A stretch of 36,193 nucleotides of DNA from Pseudomonadota bacterium (GCA_021782315.1 JAJXVG010000010.1:1-36193), one strand, 5' to 3'; counted from the stretch's first letter, positions 1-8,152 are shown. Notes: generated by a model not told the origin, from the letters alone. Numbers and translations: made by a program.

Positions 1-514
1 CCTGGAAGGCGACGTGGCCGATCCGGCGAATTTCCGACTCGCTGTATACCATGGTATTGAAGCCGACGCGCTCGCCGTTTTCTTCGCGAACGCCTCGCGG
101 CTGGCCGAAATAGATGTCGCCGGTCAGTTCGCGGACGATCAGGATATCCAGGCCGGCCACCACTTCGGCCTTCAGGGTCGAGGCATTGGCCAGCTCCGGA
201 TAAAGAATGGCCGGACGCAGGTTGGCGAACAGGTTGAGATCCTTGCGGATACCGAGCAGACCGCGCTCCGGGCGTTTTTCGCGCGGCAGCGCATCCCATT
301 GCGGGCCGCCGACGGCGCCGAGCAGGACGGCGTCTGCGGCGCGCGCCAGTTTCTGCGTCGCCTCCGGATAGGGATTGCCGGTCGCATCGACGGCACAACC
401 ACCCAGCAAACCCGCTTCCATTTCGAACTTGAGATCGAGGGCTTGCAGCACGCGCACCGCTTCGGCAGTAATTTCAGGACCAATGCCGTCACCCGGCAAA
501 ACACAGATTTTCAT
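1..514 (-). CDS. leuB: 3-isopropylmalate dehydrogenase, N-terminal part (cut by window edge)
   Basis: Catalyses NAD-dependent oxidation and decarboxylation of 3-isopropylmalate in leucine synthesis, in the cytoplasm. The start is the ATG at 514 ([14 protein letters not shown]) and the frame runs off the left edge after about 171 of the usual roughly 350-360 residues. Family motifs seen: the N-terminal GDGIGPE loop, [11 protein letters not shown], the [12 protein letters not shown] arginine-rich substrate segment and [11 protein letters not shown]. It is the last leu gene visible here and lies 99 bases after leuD; that gap can form GC-rich hairpins (for example GGCGGG at 568-573 region pairing with CCCGCC), so readthrough may be tuned. 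Confident by motifs and by the leuC-leuD-leuB order. The C-terminal domain, with the catalytic Asp pair, is outside the window. Confidence 0.96.
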   Translation of the reverse strand, partial: MKICVLPGDGIGPEITAEAVRVLQALDLKFEMEAGLLGGCAVDATGNPYPEATQKLARAADAVLLGAVGGPQWDALPREKRPERGLLGIRKDLNLFANLRPAILYPELANASTLKAEVVAGLDILIVRELTGDIYFGQPRGVREENGERVGFNTMVYSESEIRRIGHVAFQ

Positions 515-613
515 ATTTTCGGTATCCAGTGGTTAGAAGCCGGGATCGAGCCGACGGCGGGACAAGGAATGACGCCCGCCACCTGGGCAAAGGCCCGGTG
601 ATTCGAGCTAGAA

Positions 614-1252
614 TCAAGAAAACAGCCAGGGCTGGCTGATACGGCGTTTTTCCTCGAATTCGCGGATTTTCTCGGCATGACGCAGAGTAAGGCCAATGTC
701 ATCCCAACCGTTGATCAGGCATTCCTTGCGGAAAGCGTCGATCTGAAAGGGAATACCGTAACCGTCGGGGCGAATCACCGCCTGCGCCGGCAGGTCTACG
801 ACCAGGCGGTAGCCCGGCGTCGCTTCGACCTGCTTGAAGAGCGCGGCGATTTCGGTGGCCGGCAGCACGATGGGCAGAATGCCGTTCTTGTAGCAATTGT
901 TGAAGAAAATGTCGGCAAAGGACTCGGCGATGATGGCCTTGAATCCGAAATCGAGCAGCGCCCACGGCGCGTGTTCGCGCGAACTGCCGCAGCCGAAATT
1001 GGCGCGGGTCAGGAGCACTTCGGCCCCCTGATAGCGCGACTGGTTCAAGACGAAATTCGGGTTCTTCGGGCGGCGCGAGGCATCCTGCCCGGGCTGACCG
1101 ACATCCATGTAGCGCCACTCGTCGAAGGCATTCGGGCCAAAGCCGGAGCGCTTGATGGACTTGAGAAACTGCTTTGGAATGATGGCATCGGTATCGACGT
1201 TGTTACGGTCGAGCGGGGCCACCAATCCTTCGAGACGAACGAACTTTTCCAT
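614..1252 (-). CDS. leuD: 3-isopropylmalate dehydratase small subunit
   Basis: Small subunit of isopropylmalate isomerase, which pairs with LeuC to convert 2-isopropylmalate to 3-isopropylmalate. It has 212 residues, typical of the long bacterial LeuD class. Visible family segments: [20 protein letters not shown] near the start, the mobile substrate loop [15 protein letters not shown] around residues 87-101, and [19 protein letters not shown]. It starts immediately after the stop of the entericidin-like gene with no spare base between them, so the two are probably translated from one leu mRNA. The C-terminus ends RISQPWLFS. No anomalies. Confidence 0.98.
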   Translation of the reverse strand: MEKFVRLEGLVAPLDRNNVDTDAIIPKQFLKSIKRSGFGPNAFDEWRYMDVGQPGQDASRRPKNPNFVLNQSRYQGAEVLLTRANFGCGSSREHAPWALLDFGFKAIIAESFADIFFNNCYKNGILPIVLPATEIAALFKQVEATPGYRLVVDLPAQAVIRPDGYGIPFQIDAFRKECLINGWDDIGLTLRHAEKIREFEEKRRISQPWLFS

Positions 1253-1471
1253 TTACTCCACCACCTTCTGCACGGCGTCGCCGCCCTTCTTGAGCGCATC
1301 GCCCACCGCCTCACCGCCCTTGTGCAGGGCGCTGCCGACCGCTTCGCCCCCCTTGTGCAAGGCTTCTCCCGTCTTTTCCGCACCGATGGCGACATCCTTC
1401 TTGACGCCTTCCGCGGTATTGCAGGCCGCCAGACAGATGACGGCAAGCAGGATCAGGTAATTCTTCATCAT
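1253..1471 (-). CDS. Entericidin-like small lipoprotein inside the leu operon
   Basis: A 72-residue protein (71 if the second ATG at 1468 is used). It has a short hydrophobic signal and a lipobox, LAAC, with Cys16 as the predicted lipidated residue, so it should be membrane anchored. After the Cys it is built of near-identical 11-residue units (GGEAVGSALHK, GGEAVGDALKK, GGDAVQKVVE) that would form an amphipathic helix. It resembles the entericidin EcnA/EcnB family, toxin/antidote-type lipoproteins in enterobacteria, but the repeats make it longer than those. It lies 12 bases after leuC and abuts leuD. From memory, a small entericidin-type ORF at this site recurs in other betaproteobacteria. 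Function here is unknown; no dedicated regulator is visible. Confidence 0.85.
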   Translation of the reverse strand: MMKNYLILLAVICLAACNTAEGVKKDVAIGAEKTGEALHKGGEAVGSALHKGGEAVGDALKKGGDAVQKVVE

Positions 1472-1483
1472 CGTCGCTCCTTC

Positions 1484-2890
1484 CTACAGAACATCGCGCA
1501 CGTCGGCGAAACGGCCGGCAATCGCCGCGGCCGCAGCCATGGCCGGGCTGAGCAAATGGGTACGTCCGCCAGGACCCTGACGCCCTTCGAAATTGCGGTT
1601 CGAGGTCGAGGCGCAACGCTCGCCAGGTTCCAGGCGGTCGGCATTCATCGCCAGACACATCGAGCAGCCAGGTTCGCGCCATTCGAAACCGGCCGCGATG
1701 AACACCTTGTCCAGCCCTTCGGCCTCGGCCTGGCGCTTGACCAGGCCGGAACCCGGCACGGCGAGCGCCAGCTTGACGGTCGCGGCGACATGGCGGCCCT
1801 TGAGCACGGAAGCCGCCTCGCGCAAATCCTCGATCCGCGAATTGGTGCACGAACCGATGAAAACCTTGTCGATGGCGATCTGACTGATCGGCGTATTGGG
1901 ATTGAGACCCATGTACTGCAGGGCGCGTTCCATGCCTTCGCGCTTGACCGGATCGCTCTGCCTGGCCGGATCGGGCACGGCGGCGTCGATGGCGACGACC
2001 ATTTCCGGCGAGGTTCCCCAGGTCACCTGGGGACGGATTTCTTCGGCCTTCAAGGTGACGACGCGATCGAACTGCGCTCCGGCATCCGAATGCAGCGTGC
2101 GCCAGTAGGCAACGGCTTTTTCCCAGATTTCGCCCTTCGGTGAGAACGGGCGTCCCTTCAGGTAATCGACGGTCTTGTCGTCGACCGCGACAAAACCCAT
2201 GCGGGCGCCGCCCTCGATGGCCATGTTGCACAGGGTCATGCGCCCTTCCATGCTCAGTCCGCGAATGGCGCTGCCGCCGAATTCGATGGCGTAGCCCGTG
2301 CCGCCGGCCGTGCCGATGGTGCCGATGATGGCCAGGGCCACGTCCTTGGCGGTGACGCCCTTGCCGAGCCTGCCCTCGACGGCGACCAGCATGGTCTTGG
2401 ACTTCTTCTGCAGCAGGCACTGGGTAGCCAGAACATGCTCGACCTCCGAAGTACCGATACCGTGCGCCAGGCAGGCGAAAGCGCCATGGGTCGAGGTATG
2501 CGAATCGCCGCAGACCACGGTCATGCCGGGCAGGGTGGCGCCGTTTTCCGGACCGACGACATGAAGAATACCCATGCGCTGATCCTTGAAGGGAAAATAG
2601 GCGAGGGCGCCGACTTCGCGGATATTGGCGTCCAGTGTTTCCACCTGCTGCCGCGAGATCGGATCCTTGATCCCCTCGTCCCAGTGATCGGTCGGGGTAT
2701 TGTGATCGGGCGTCGCGACAATGGAGGAAACGCGCCACGGCTTGCGGCCGGCCAGTTTCAGCCCTTCGAAGGCTTGCGGGCTGGTGACTTCGTGAACGAG
2801 ATGGCGATCGATGTAGAGAAGTGCCGTGCCATCAGCTTCCTGATGAACGACATGGTTCTCCCAAAGCTTGTCGTAAAGGGTCTTCGACAT
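1484..2890 (-). CDS. leuC: 3-isopropylmalate dehydratase large subunit
   Basis: Large, [4Fe-4S]-bearing subunit of isopropylmalate isomerase (aconitase family), second step of leucine synthesis. The ATG at 2890 ([15 protein letters not shown]) gives 468 residues, the normal length; the open frame continues upstream to about 3109 but that part is unlike LeuC. Cluster ligands are visible in [10 protein letters not shown] and in GCSMCLAMN (one Cys, then a CxxC), and the active-site region [14 protein letters not shown] is intact. It starts 31 bases after the MFS gene on the same strand. The leader before the ATG is C-rich, with no good Shine-Dalgarno sequence, so initiation may be weak or coupled. 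Confidence 0.98.
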   Translation of the reverse strand: MSKTLYDKLWENHVVHQEADGTALLYIDRHLVHEVTSPQAFEGLKLAGRKPWRVSSIVATPDHNTPTDHWDEGIKDPISRQQVETLDANIREVGALAYFPFKDQRMGILHVVGPENGATLPGMTVVCGDSHTSTHGAFACLAHGIGTSEVEHVLATQCLLQKKSKTMLVAVEGRLGKGVTAKDVALAIIGTIGTAGGTGYAIEFGGSAIRGLSMEGRMTLCNMAIEGGARMGFVAVDDKTVDYLKGRPFSPKGEIWEKAVAYWRTLHSDAGAQFDRVVTLKAEEIRPQVTWGTSPEMVVAIDAAVPDPARQSDPVKREGMERALQYMGLNPNTPISQIAIDKVFIGSCTNSRIEDLREAASVLKGRHVAATVKLALAVPGSGLVKRQAEAEGLDKVFIAAGFEWREPGCSMCLAMNADRLEPGERCASTSNRNFEGRQGPGGRTHLLSPAMAAAAAIAGRFADVRDVL

Positions 2891-2921
2891 GGTGCGTAAG
2901 GGGGGGTCGTAAAGCGATCGA

Positions 2922-4109
2922 TTATTGCACAGGATCTTCGGTTTTTGGCCATTCCCGGACATCGACGCCGACATCGTCCTCGACCCACCGCCAGATCGAC
3001 ATAAAACCCAGCAGCGCAAAGATCGAACCCAGCGAGAAGGTCCAGCCGGCCCCCAGCCACGCCCAGGTCCGACCACTGACCAGGGCGCCCAGCAGACCGC
3101 CGGCACCAAAGCTCAGGCTGGAATAGAGCGCCTGCCCCCGGCTCCTTGCCCGCCCTGGAAACCATCGGTTGACCGCGGCGATGGACGCGGCGTGACAGGC
3201 ACCGAAGGTCAGGCCATGCAGCAGTTGAACGAAGGTCATGATGGGTGCGGACTCGCCCCCCCAGCCCATCAGCAGAAAGCGGACGACGGCCGCGGCGAAA
3301 CTGGCGAGCAGGATGCTGCGCAAGGAAAAACGCCGCGCCAGCCGGCCCATGAACATGAAAACGAAGATTTCGGCGACGACGCCGAAAGACCAGAGCAAAC
3401 CGACCTCGGTTTTCGTGTAGCCATGGACATCGAGATGGATCGAAAAAAATACGTAATAGGCGCCATGCGCCGCGGACATGGCAAAGGAGGCGGCCATCAG
3501 GGCGATCACCTTGGGCTGGCGCAGGATGCGGCCGATCGATTCGCCGCCCCCGCCGCCGCCGAGCGGCGGCGCTTCCGGCAGGCTCAAGGCATAGAGCAGG
3601 ATGCCGGCGAGAACGATCCAGCACACCCAGAGCACTCCCGCCGCCGGCACGGAATCGAGCAGCCGACCGGTGGCCATGACCGCGACGATGAAACCGATCG
3701 ACCCCCACAGGCGAATACGACTATAGCGCCCGCCCTCCTCGCGCAGATGATCGAAGGTCAGGGTTTCGACCAGCGGCAGCGCGGCGCTCCAGAAAAAGGC
3801 CAGTACCGCCATGGCCAGCAGCATGCCGGGCAGGCGGTCGAGCCAGAAGAAGGCCGTGAACCCGGCCAGGCCGACCCCCGCCGCCAGGCGAATGACGAAC
3901 AGCCGCCGGCCGAAGCGATCGGCCAGCCACCCCCAAAGATTGGGACCGAGCAGACGCATCAACTGCATCTGGGACATCAGCAGGCCGATGTCCCAGGCGG
4001 AGAAATTCAGGGATTGAAGATAGAGCCCGAAGTAGGGCGAAAAAGCGCCGACAAAGGCGAAATAGAAAAAGTAGTAGCCCGAAAGGCGCCAGTAGGGCAA
4101 AGCATGCAT
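2922..4109 (-). CDS. MFS transporter, HcaT/LacY-like (MFS_1_like)
   Basis: A 395-residue membrane protein with about twelve hydrophobic segments, the length and pattern of a major facilitator superfamily permease. The first helix region reads [22 protein letters not shown], followed by the loop motif [11 protein letters not shown] (MFS motif A, G-x3-D-R-x-G-R-R). A central Gly-rich cytoplasmic linker (about residue 195-202) separates the two six-helix halves. The sequence style is that of the 3-phenylpropionate permease (HcaT) and LacY-like group; the substrate cannot be read from sequence. It precedes leuC by 31 bases, so it may be cotranscribed with the leu genes. Its start codon sits inside a perfect 12-bp inverted repeat (4102-4133). 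Confidence 0.9.
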   Translation of the reverse strand: MHALPYWRLSGYYFFYFAFVGAFSPYFGLYLQSLNFSAWDIGLLMSQMQLMRLLGPNLWGWLADRFGRRLFVIRLAAGVGLAGFTAFFWLDRLPGMLLAMAVLAFFWSAALPLVETLTFDHLREEGGRYSRIRLWGSIGFIVAVMATGRLLDSVPAAGVLWVCWIVLAGILLYALSLPEAPPLGGGGGGESIGRILRQPKVIALMAASFAMSAAHGAYYVFFSIHLDVHGYTKTEVGLLWSFGVVAEIFVFMFMGRLARRFSLRSILLASFAAAVVRFLLMGWGGESAPIMTFVQLLHGLTFGACHAASIAAVNRWFPGRARSRGQALYSSLSFGAGGLLGALVSGRTWAWLGAGWTFSLGSIFALLGFMSIWRWVEDDVGVDVREWPKTEDPVQ

Positions 4110-4133
4110 CCGGCCATTTTACCGGATGCATGC
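4102..4133. repeat. Perfect 12-bp inverted repeat over the MFS start codon
   Basis: GCATGCATCCGG (4102-4113) and CCGGATGCATGC (4122-4133) are exact reverse complements separated by eight bases. On the minus strand the downstream arm contains the MFS start codon (4109-4107). In RNA the start would be base-paired. Only three U residues follow the stem, so it is a poor intrinsic terminator; start-site occlusion or an operator is possible. Confidence 0.8.
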
Positions 4134-4150
4134 CCCGGGCGAAGGGCCGA

Positions 4151-4417
4151 TCAGGCCCTGACGGACTGCTGGCCGGCGCGGAATGCCAGCAGCATGTGAT
4201 ACAGCTCGTCCTTCAACTTGACGCGTTGCTTCTTCATGTCCTCGATGGTGAAGTCGGCAACCGGCATGTCGTTCTCCTCCAGGTCCTCAACCCGTCCGGT
4301 CAGGCGATGGTAGCTGGCGAACAACTTGGCAAAATGGGCATTGCCGGCCTTCAGCGCGGAAATCGCGTCATTGAATTCCGGAAATTCCTGATGGAGATCG
4401 TGATGATCGACTTGCAT
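4151..4417 (-). CDS. YdcH-like DUF465 protein
   Basis: An 88-residue, charged, predicted all-helical protein. The ATG at 4417 gives MQVDHHDLHQEFPEF, the usual start of the DUF465 (YdcH) family, with the conserved core FPEFNDAISALKAGNAHFAKLF and the later KKQRVKLKDELYHML heptad-like helix, which suggests a coiled-coil hairpin. Members are small cytoplasmic proteins of unknown biochemical role. A longer frame upstream (to 4543) lacks family similarity and overlaps the aroC end. It lies 52 bases downstream of aroC on the same strand and 41 bases before the MFS gene. A short stem (AGGGCC, loop, GGCCCT) spans its stop codon. Confidence 0.9.
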   Translation of the reverse strand: MQVDHHDLHQEFPEFNDAISALKAGNAHFAKLFASYHRLTGRVEDLEENDMPVADFTIEDMKKQRVKLKDELYHMLLAFRAGQQSVRA

Positions 4418-4469
4418 GTTTCCCCCTTTGGCGACAATTTTGCTCAGCGAGCGGCAAAAGCAGAAGATT

Positions 4470-5570
4470 TTACGCGATTTTCCCCGGGATGCGCGGCGTC
4501 CGGCAGTCGACATCGCCGCACTGCGCCCGATGGCGCAAGGCATGATCGATCAGGACAAGGGCCAGCATGGCTTCGGCGATCGGCGTCGCGCGAATGCCGA
4601 CGCAGGGGTCGTGCCGTCCCTGGGTCGCCACCTCGATGGCGTTTCCCTGGCGGTCGATCGAGTGACGCGACTGGGCGATCGACGAGGTCGGTTTGATGGC
4701 CATGTTGACCACGATGTCCTGCCCGGTCGAAATGCCGCCCAGTACACCGCCAGCGTGGTTGGTGGCGAATCCCCGCGGCGTCATCTCGTCGCCGTGCTCG
4801 CTGCCGCGCTGCGCCACTGAAGCGAAACCGGCGCCGATCTCGACGCCCTTGACGGCATTGATGCCCATCATCGCATAGGCGATTTCGGCATCCAGGCGGT
4901 CATAGACCGGTTCACCCCAGCCCGGCGGCACACCGGTGGCGGTCACGGTAATCCTGGCACCGACCGAATCCAGAGACTTGCGCAGGCCGTCCATGTAGGA
5001 CTCGAGCTCCGGCACCATGGCCGCATTGGGCGCGAAGAAGGCATTGCCGCGAATATCGTCGGCTGCGACGAAAGGAATATCGATCGGCCCGAGGGCGCTC
5101 ATCCAGCCGAGAATACTGACGCCGTAACGCTCGTTCAGCCACTTGCGGGCAATCGCCCCGGCCGCCACGCGAACGGCCGTCTCGCGCGCCGACGAACGAC
5201 CGCCGCCGCGATAGTCGCGGAAACCGTATTTTTGCGTATAGGCATAGTCGGCATGGCCGGGCCGGAAGGTATCGGCGATATTGCCGTAATCCTTGCTGCG
5301 CTGGTCCTGGTTGCGGATCAGCAGGCCGATCGGCGTCCCCGTCGTCTTGCCCTCGAAGACCCCGGAGAGTATCTCGACGGTATCCGGTTCGCGACGCTGC
5401 GTCACGTGCCGTGAGGTACCCGGCTTGCGCCGGTCGAGTTCGACCTGGATGTCTGCCTCGCACAGACTCAGCCCCGGCGGGCAGCCGTCGACCACGCAGC
5501 CGATTGCCGGGCCATGCGATTCACCAAATGAAGTAAGCGTGAACAAGGAACCAAATGTATTGCCGGACAT
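4470..5570 (-). CDS. aroC: Chorismate synthase
   Basis: Makes chorismate from 5-enolpyruvylshikimate-3-phosphate using reduced FMN; last common step of aromatic amino acid synthesis. It has 366 residues, the normal length. Signatures: N-terminal [32 protein letters not shown] (signature 1), the [18 protein letters not shown] region (signature 2) and [18 protein letters not shown] with the [17 protein letters not shown] segment (signature 3). The start ATG at 5570 faces the divergent small gene that starts at 5607, so the 36 bases between them must hold two start regions. Confidence 0.98.
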   Translation of the reverse strand: MSGNTFGSLFTLTSFGESHGPAIGCVVDGCPPGLSLCEADIQVELDRRKPGTSRHVTQRREPDTVEILSGVFEGKTTGTPIGLLIRNQDQRSKDYGNIADTFRPGHADYAYTQKYGFRDYRGGGRSSARETAVRVAAGAIARKWLNERYGVSILGWMSALGPIDIPFVAADDIRGNAFFAPNAAMVPELESYMDGLRKSLDSVGARITVTATGVPPGWGEPVYDRLDAEIAYAMMGINAVKGVEIGAGFASVAQRGSEHGDEMTPRGFATNHAGGVLGGISTGQDIVVNMAIKPTSSIAQSRHSIDRQGNAIEVATQGRHDPCVGIRATPIAEAMLALVLIDHALRHRAQCGDVDCRTPRIPGKIA

Positions 5571-5606
5571 GGAAGCAGCGATCTAATATGGAACGAGGAG
5601 TTTACC

Positions 5607-5762
5607 ATGCCGAACAAGAAGCCCCCTCCCCTACCGTCCGCGACGACCAAACCGTCGACGCGGCCGCCGTCGCGCAAGGCATCCGCGCCACCGGCCAATC
5701 CGCGCCAGCAGCCTGACAACCGCTGGCAAAGGACGAAACGTTACGGCTGGGACAGCCGCTAG
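5607..5762 (+). CDS. Small basic Pro/Arg/Lys-rich protein, 51 residues
   Basis: An ATG at 5607 is preceded by a strong Shine-Dalgarno sequence (GAGGAG at 5595-5600, six bases away) and opens a 51-codon frame ending TAG at 5760-5762. The product starts MPNKKPPPLPSATTKPSTRP and ends RWQRTKRYGWDSR: N-terminal two thirds rich in Pro, Ser, Thr, Lys and Arg and probably disordered, then a short aromatic, basic tail. It sits alone between divergent aroC and the convergent CBS gene, whose stop is 8 bases away. I do not recognise the family; a nucleic-acid-binding role would only be a guess from charge. The ribosome site and the clean fit between neighbours support it as real. Confidence 0.65.
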   Translation: MPNKKPPPLPSATTKPSTRPPSRKASAPPANPRQQPDNRWQRTKRYGWDSR

Positions 5763-5770
5763 TTTCCGGG

Positions 5771-6217
5771 TTAGGCCTGCGTTTCGTCCGGCCAGTTCTT
5801 GATGTAGCTCTTCAACATGCGGTTCTCGAAGCCTTGCTCTTCAAGGACCGCCTTGGCGACGTCGAGAAAGGAGATGACGCCCATCAGCGTATCGCCATCG
5901 AGCACCGGCAGATACCGGGAACGCTTCTCGATCATCAGGCGGCGCAATTCGTTCGCTTCCATCTCCGGAAAGGCGGTCACCGGATTGACGACCATGACGT
6001 CGCCGACGGCCAAGTCCTCGATGGCCGTCGCCTTGCCCTCGAGCGCCTTCAACACTTCGCGGAAGGTCAGCATGCCGACCATCCTGCCGCCGTCCATGAC
6101 CACCAGCGAACCGACATCGAGATCGGCCATGCTGTCGATGGCGAAGGCCAGGGACTGTTGCGGCGTGACCGTGTACAGGGTACCCCCCTTGACCCGAAGA
6201 ATTTCCCGCACCTGCAT
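5771..6217 (-). CDS. Two-CBS-domain protein
   Basis: A 148-residue cytoplasmic protein made almost only of a CBS pair (Bateman module), which commonly binds adenine nucleotides. CBS1 covers about residues 5-60 (MQVREILRVKGG, then DVGSLVVMDGGRMVGMLTFREVLKAL) and CBS2 about 72-130 (VGDVMVVNPVTAF, then KRSRYLPVLDGDTLMGVISFLDVAKAVLEE). A short tail ends SYIKNWPDETQA. There is no enzyme or transporter domain, so it is a stand-alone sensor or regulator whose partner is unknown. It reads away from the long AT-rich region at 6218-6483. Confidence 0.93.
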   Translation of the reverse strand: MQVREILRVKGGTLYTVTPQQSLAFAIDSMADLDVGSLVVMDGGRMVGMLTFREVLKALEGKATAIEDLAVGDVMVVNPVTAFPEMEANELRRLMIEKRSRYLPVLDGDTLMGVISFLDVAKAVLEEQGFENRMLKSYIKNWPDETQA

Positions 6218-6382
6218 TCCGCTCTCCCCATTTAGTTATTGATCGACTCGGACGATCTTAGAGCATCCGCCGAAAATCCGGAAGAACAACGGCACTTCTC
6301 GTCTCGCATAAAGTCAAACAGAGGAGTCGGGGCAAAGATTTAATTGTTTACGCGGTTTTGATAAATTTAACGTCATTGCCAC

Positions 6383-6409
6383 TTGCGAGATGTCATAACA
6401 GTGTATAAA
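6383..6409 (+). promoter_or_regulatory. Candidate promoter of the XRE regulator
   Basis: TTGCGA (6383-6388) and TATAAA (6404-6409) are separated by 15 bases in an AT-rich stretch, about 75 bases before the XRE gene. The spacing is short, so this is a weak prediction. The expected start of transcription falls at the edge of the inverted repeat at 6417-6434. Confidence 0.4.
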
Positions 6410-6416
6410 CTTCGAC

Positions 6417-6434
6417 GTATGACCTAAGGCATAC
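6417..6434. promoter_or_regulatory. Imperfect palindrome, candidate operator 1
   Basis: GTATGACCTAAGGCATAC is an 18-bp near-palindrome: 14 of 18 positions match its reverse complement, with perfect 5-bp ends GTATG and CATAC. It lies just after the predicted promoter of the XRE regulator, a usual place for autorepression. The link to the regulator is inference. Confidence 0.45.
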
Positions 6435-6460
6435 ATCGCTAGGATGCCTGGGTAACCTAA

Positions 6461-6474
6461 ATACACTAGCGTAT
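6461..6474. promoter_or_regulatory. Imperfect palindrome, candidate operator 2
   Basis: ATACACTAGCGTAT matches its reverse complement at 12 of 14 positions around a central CTAG. It ends ten bases before the XRE start codon and overlaps the ribosome-binding region. Together with the site at 6417-6434 it could be a pair of binding sites for the dimeric regulator. Confidence 0.4.
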
Positions 6475-6483
6475 GGAGATTGA

Positions 6484-6792
6484 ATGATGAGCACAGTCAA
6501 AACCATCGAGAAGATCGACGCCCGCGAAATTCGTCGCAAACTCGGACTCAACCAGCAGCAATTCTGGTCCACCCTGGGCGTCACCCAGAGCGGCGGTTCC
6601 CGCTACGAAAGCGGCCGCAACATGCCCAAGCCGGTGCGCGAGCTGCTTCGCCTGGTCCATGTCGAACAGGTCGACATCAAGAACATCAAGCGCGACGACT
6701 GGGAAGTGGTCGAATACCTCAAGACGCAGGAACCGGAACTGTTCAAGTCCCTGAAGAAATCGGCACGCAGCCACGCAAAAAAAGCGGCTTGA
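6484..6792 (+). CDS. XRE-family helix-turn-helix regulator
   Basis: A 102-residue protein (101 if the second ATG at 6487 is used). Residues about 14-62 form a Cro/C1-type DNA-binding domain: IRRKLGLNQQQFWSTLGVTQ holds the first helices and the turn, and SGGSRYESGRNMPKPVRELLRL the recognition helix region and helix 5. The rest (DIKNIKRDDWEVVEYLKTQ) is charged and ends in a basic tail SARSHAKKAA. No ligand domain is seen. It is monocistronic, facing a convergent radical SAM gene 38 bases on. The two palindromes upstream suggest self-control. Its other targets are unknown; no toxin partner lies beside it. Confidence 0.88.
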   Translation: MMSTVKTIEKIDAREIRRKLGLNQQQFWSTLGVTQSGGSRYESGRNMPKPVRELLRLVHVEQVDIKNIKRDDWEVVEYLKTQEPELFKSLKKSARSHAKKAA

Positions 6793-6830
6793 TTGTTGCC
6801 GGCCGGGGATGCCGGGCGCAGCGGCGGGCA

Positions 6831-7667
6831 TTACGGGGAGACAAGAACCCGGATGCCCGTTTCTTTTTTGATTTGTGCGGCAAACACCGTCAGCTCATCG
6901 AGCGACAGCGCGCCCAGACGATGTGCTGCGGGCTGTAGCGACGGCCGCGCCAGGCCGTACAGGTGAACACCGGCGAGACGATCCGCCAGGGGCCGCAACA
7001 GGTCGCAATAGGCACGCTTCGATTCATCCGGCGGCGCCATGCCATCCAGTGCGAACCAGCAGGTCTGAACCCAGGTCGGCGCCAATTCCGCACAGGTTTT
7101 TAGATTTTTTGCCATTTTCTCCGGCGACCAGGGTACGCGATTGATTTCCGCCACCTCTGCAGCCGTGGCGCGGTCGATCTTGAACCACACCTCCCCCCCC
7201 AGATCGGCCAGGCGCCGAACCCCCGCCCGAACCTCGGCGCGATGCATCAGGCTGCCGTTGGTGATCAGGCGCACCGCCAGGCGGCCTTTTTGACCGAAAC
7301 GCCCAAGCACCTCGCCGACGCAGGCGACCGCCTCGGCAAACTCGCTCGCGCTGGTCGGCTCGCCGTTGCCGGAAAAGGCCACGTCCATCAGGCGCCGCGC
7401 ATCCGGCGGCACCTGCCGCTGCATGAAATCACCGGACAAGGCCTGTTCGAGAAAACCGGCCAGTTCCCCGGCCAGGCATGCCAGGTCGATGGGCGGCGGG
7501 CCGCCGCGGGTCAGATTGTCGACCTGGCAATAGAGGCAGGCCCAATTGCAGGCATTGTTGGGATTGAGATTGATGCCGATCGACACCCCGCCGGCACGGC
7601 GCGATATAACGGGATAAACGTAGCGCAAGCCGGCGCTGTCGCGGCGATGATCGTCTGTGGTGAGCAT
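6831..7667 (-). CDS. Radical SAM protein (COG0731-like)
   Basis: A 278-residue protein with the [4Fe-4S] motif CNWACLYC (Cys40, Cys44, Cys47; C-x3-C-x2-C), the SAM-binding segment VAFSGNGEPTSASEF (the GGE-type motif, here GNGEPT) and the later strand LAVRLITNGSLMHR. These features resemble the Fe-S oxidoreductase group that includes TYW1-like enzymes. The substrate is unknown. It is divergent from queD, with 44 bases between start codons. QueE, the radical SAM enzyme acting just after QueD, is often a queD neighbour, but this protein does not look like standard QueE and I do not assign it as such. The C-terminal 60 residues carry no extra cysteine cluster. Confidence 0.87.
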   Translation of the reverse strand: MLTTDDHRRDSAGLRYVYPVISRRAGGVSIGINLNPNNACNWACLYCQVDNLTRGGPPPIDLACLAGELAGFLEQALSGDFMQRQVPPDARRLMDVAFSGNGEPTSASEFAEAVACVGEVLGRFGQKGRLAVRLITNGSLMHRAEVRAGVRRLADLGGEVWFKIDRATAAEVAEINRVPWSPEKMAKNLKTCAELAPTWVQTCWFALDGMAPPDESKRAYCDLLRPLADRLAGVHLYGLARPSLQPAAHRLGALSLDELTVFAAQIKKETGIRVLVSP

Positions 7668-7676
7668 GGCCCATTG

Positions 7677-7682
7677 TATAAT
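7677..7682 (+). promoter_or_regulatory. -10 element of queD (TATAAT)
   Basis: A perfect TATAAT lies 30 bases before the queD ATG and just outside the radical SAM start codon. No good -35 is seen at 17 bases. Transcription would start near 7689, which favours the ATG at 7712 over the TTG at 7694 as the queD start. Confidence 0.55.
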
Positions 7683-7711
7683 CCGCGACCGTCTTGTCGA
7701 GCAAAACAGCC

Positions 7712-8152
7712 ATGTTGATTACCCGTCGCCTCGAATTCGATGCCGGCCACCGCATCCCCGACCACAAAAGCCAGTGCCGTCACCTGCACGGGCACCGCTA
7801 CGCCATCGAAATCACCCTGTCCGGCCAGGTCATCGAGCGGGCCGGCGACGCCGCCAACGGCATGGTGATGGATTTCTCGCAGGTCAAGGAGCTGGCCAAC
7901 CGCCATCTGGTACACGAATGGGACCACGCCTTTCTCGCCTTTGCCGGCGACACGGTCATCGTCGATTTTCTCGCCACCCTGCCCGGCCACAAGACGGTGA
8001 TCCTCGACCGCGTTCCGACCGCTGAAAATCTTGCCCGCCTGGCCTTCGAACGCCTCGATGCGGTCTATCGGGACAGTTACGGCAACCACCTGCGACTGGA
8101 ACAGGTTCGCCTTTACGAAACCCCCAACTGCTGGGCCGATGCGCAACGTTAG
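7712..8152 (+). CDS. queD: 6-carboxy-5,6,7,8-tetrahydropterin synthase
   Basis: Second enzyme of queuosine (7-deazaguanine) synthesis, turning dihydroneopterin triphosphate into 6-carboxytetrahydropterin. The ATG at 7712 gives 146 residues. Zinc ligands are visible: His13 in FDAGHRI and His26/His28 in CRHLHGHRY. Cys22 is at the catalytic Cys position, and HEWDHAFL and PTAENLA hold the usual Asp-His and Glu. The stop codon TAG (8150-8152) is the first triplet of the repeat element at 8150-8308, so the insertion may have replaced the original 3' end; the C-terminus (LYETPNCWADAQR) still looks normal. It acts in the same pathway as queA and tgt in this window. Confidence 0.95.
   Translation: MLITRRLEFDAGHRIPDHKSQCRHLHGHRYAIEITLSGQVIERAGDAANGMVMDFSQVKELANRHLVHEWDHAFLAFAGDTVIVDFLATLPGHKTVILDRVPTAENLARLAFERLDAVYRDSYGNHLRLEQVRLYETPNCWADAQR

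Noticed and set aside
515-613. The leuD-leuB gap as a tRNA or small RNA
   Set aside because: It contains GC-rich hairpins and a GATTCGAGCTAGAATC stretch, but no tRNA cloverleaf or T-loop consensus could be built.
1253-1471. A toxin-antitoxin pair based on entericidin similarity
   Set aside because: Only one small lipoprotein gene is present, with no partner and no regulator, so a toxin-antidote pair is not supported.
677-2143. A plus-strand frame (488 codons) opposite leuD, the lipoprotein and leuC
   Set aside because: The minus-strand genes carry full family motifs and the antisense peptide has none.
2925-4199. A plus-strand frame (424 codons) opposite the MFS gene
   Set aside because: It is the antisense shadow of a hydrophobic protein, rich in Gln, Arg and Asp, with no domain.
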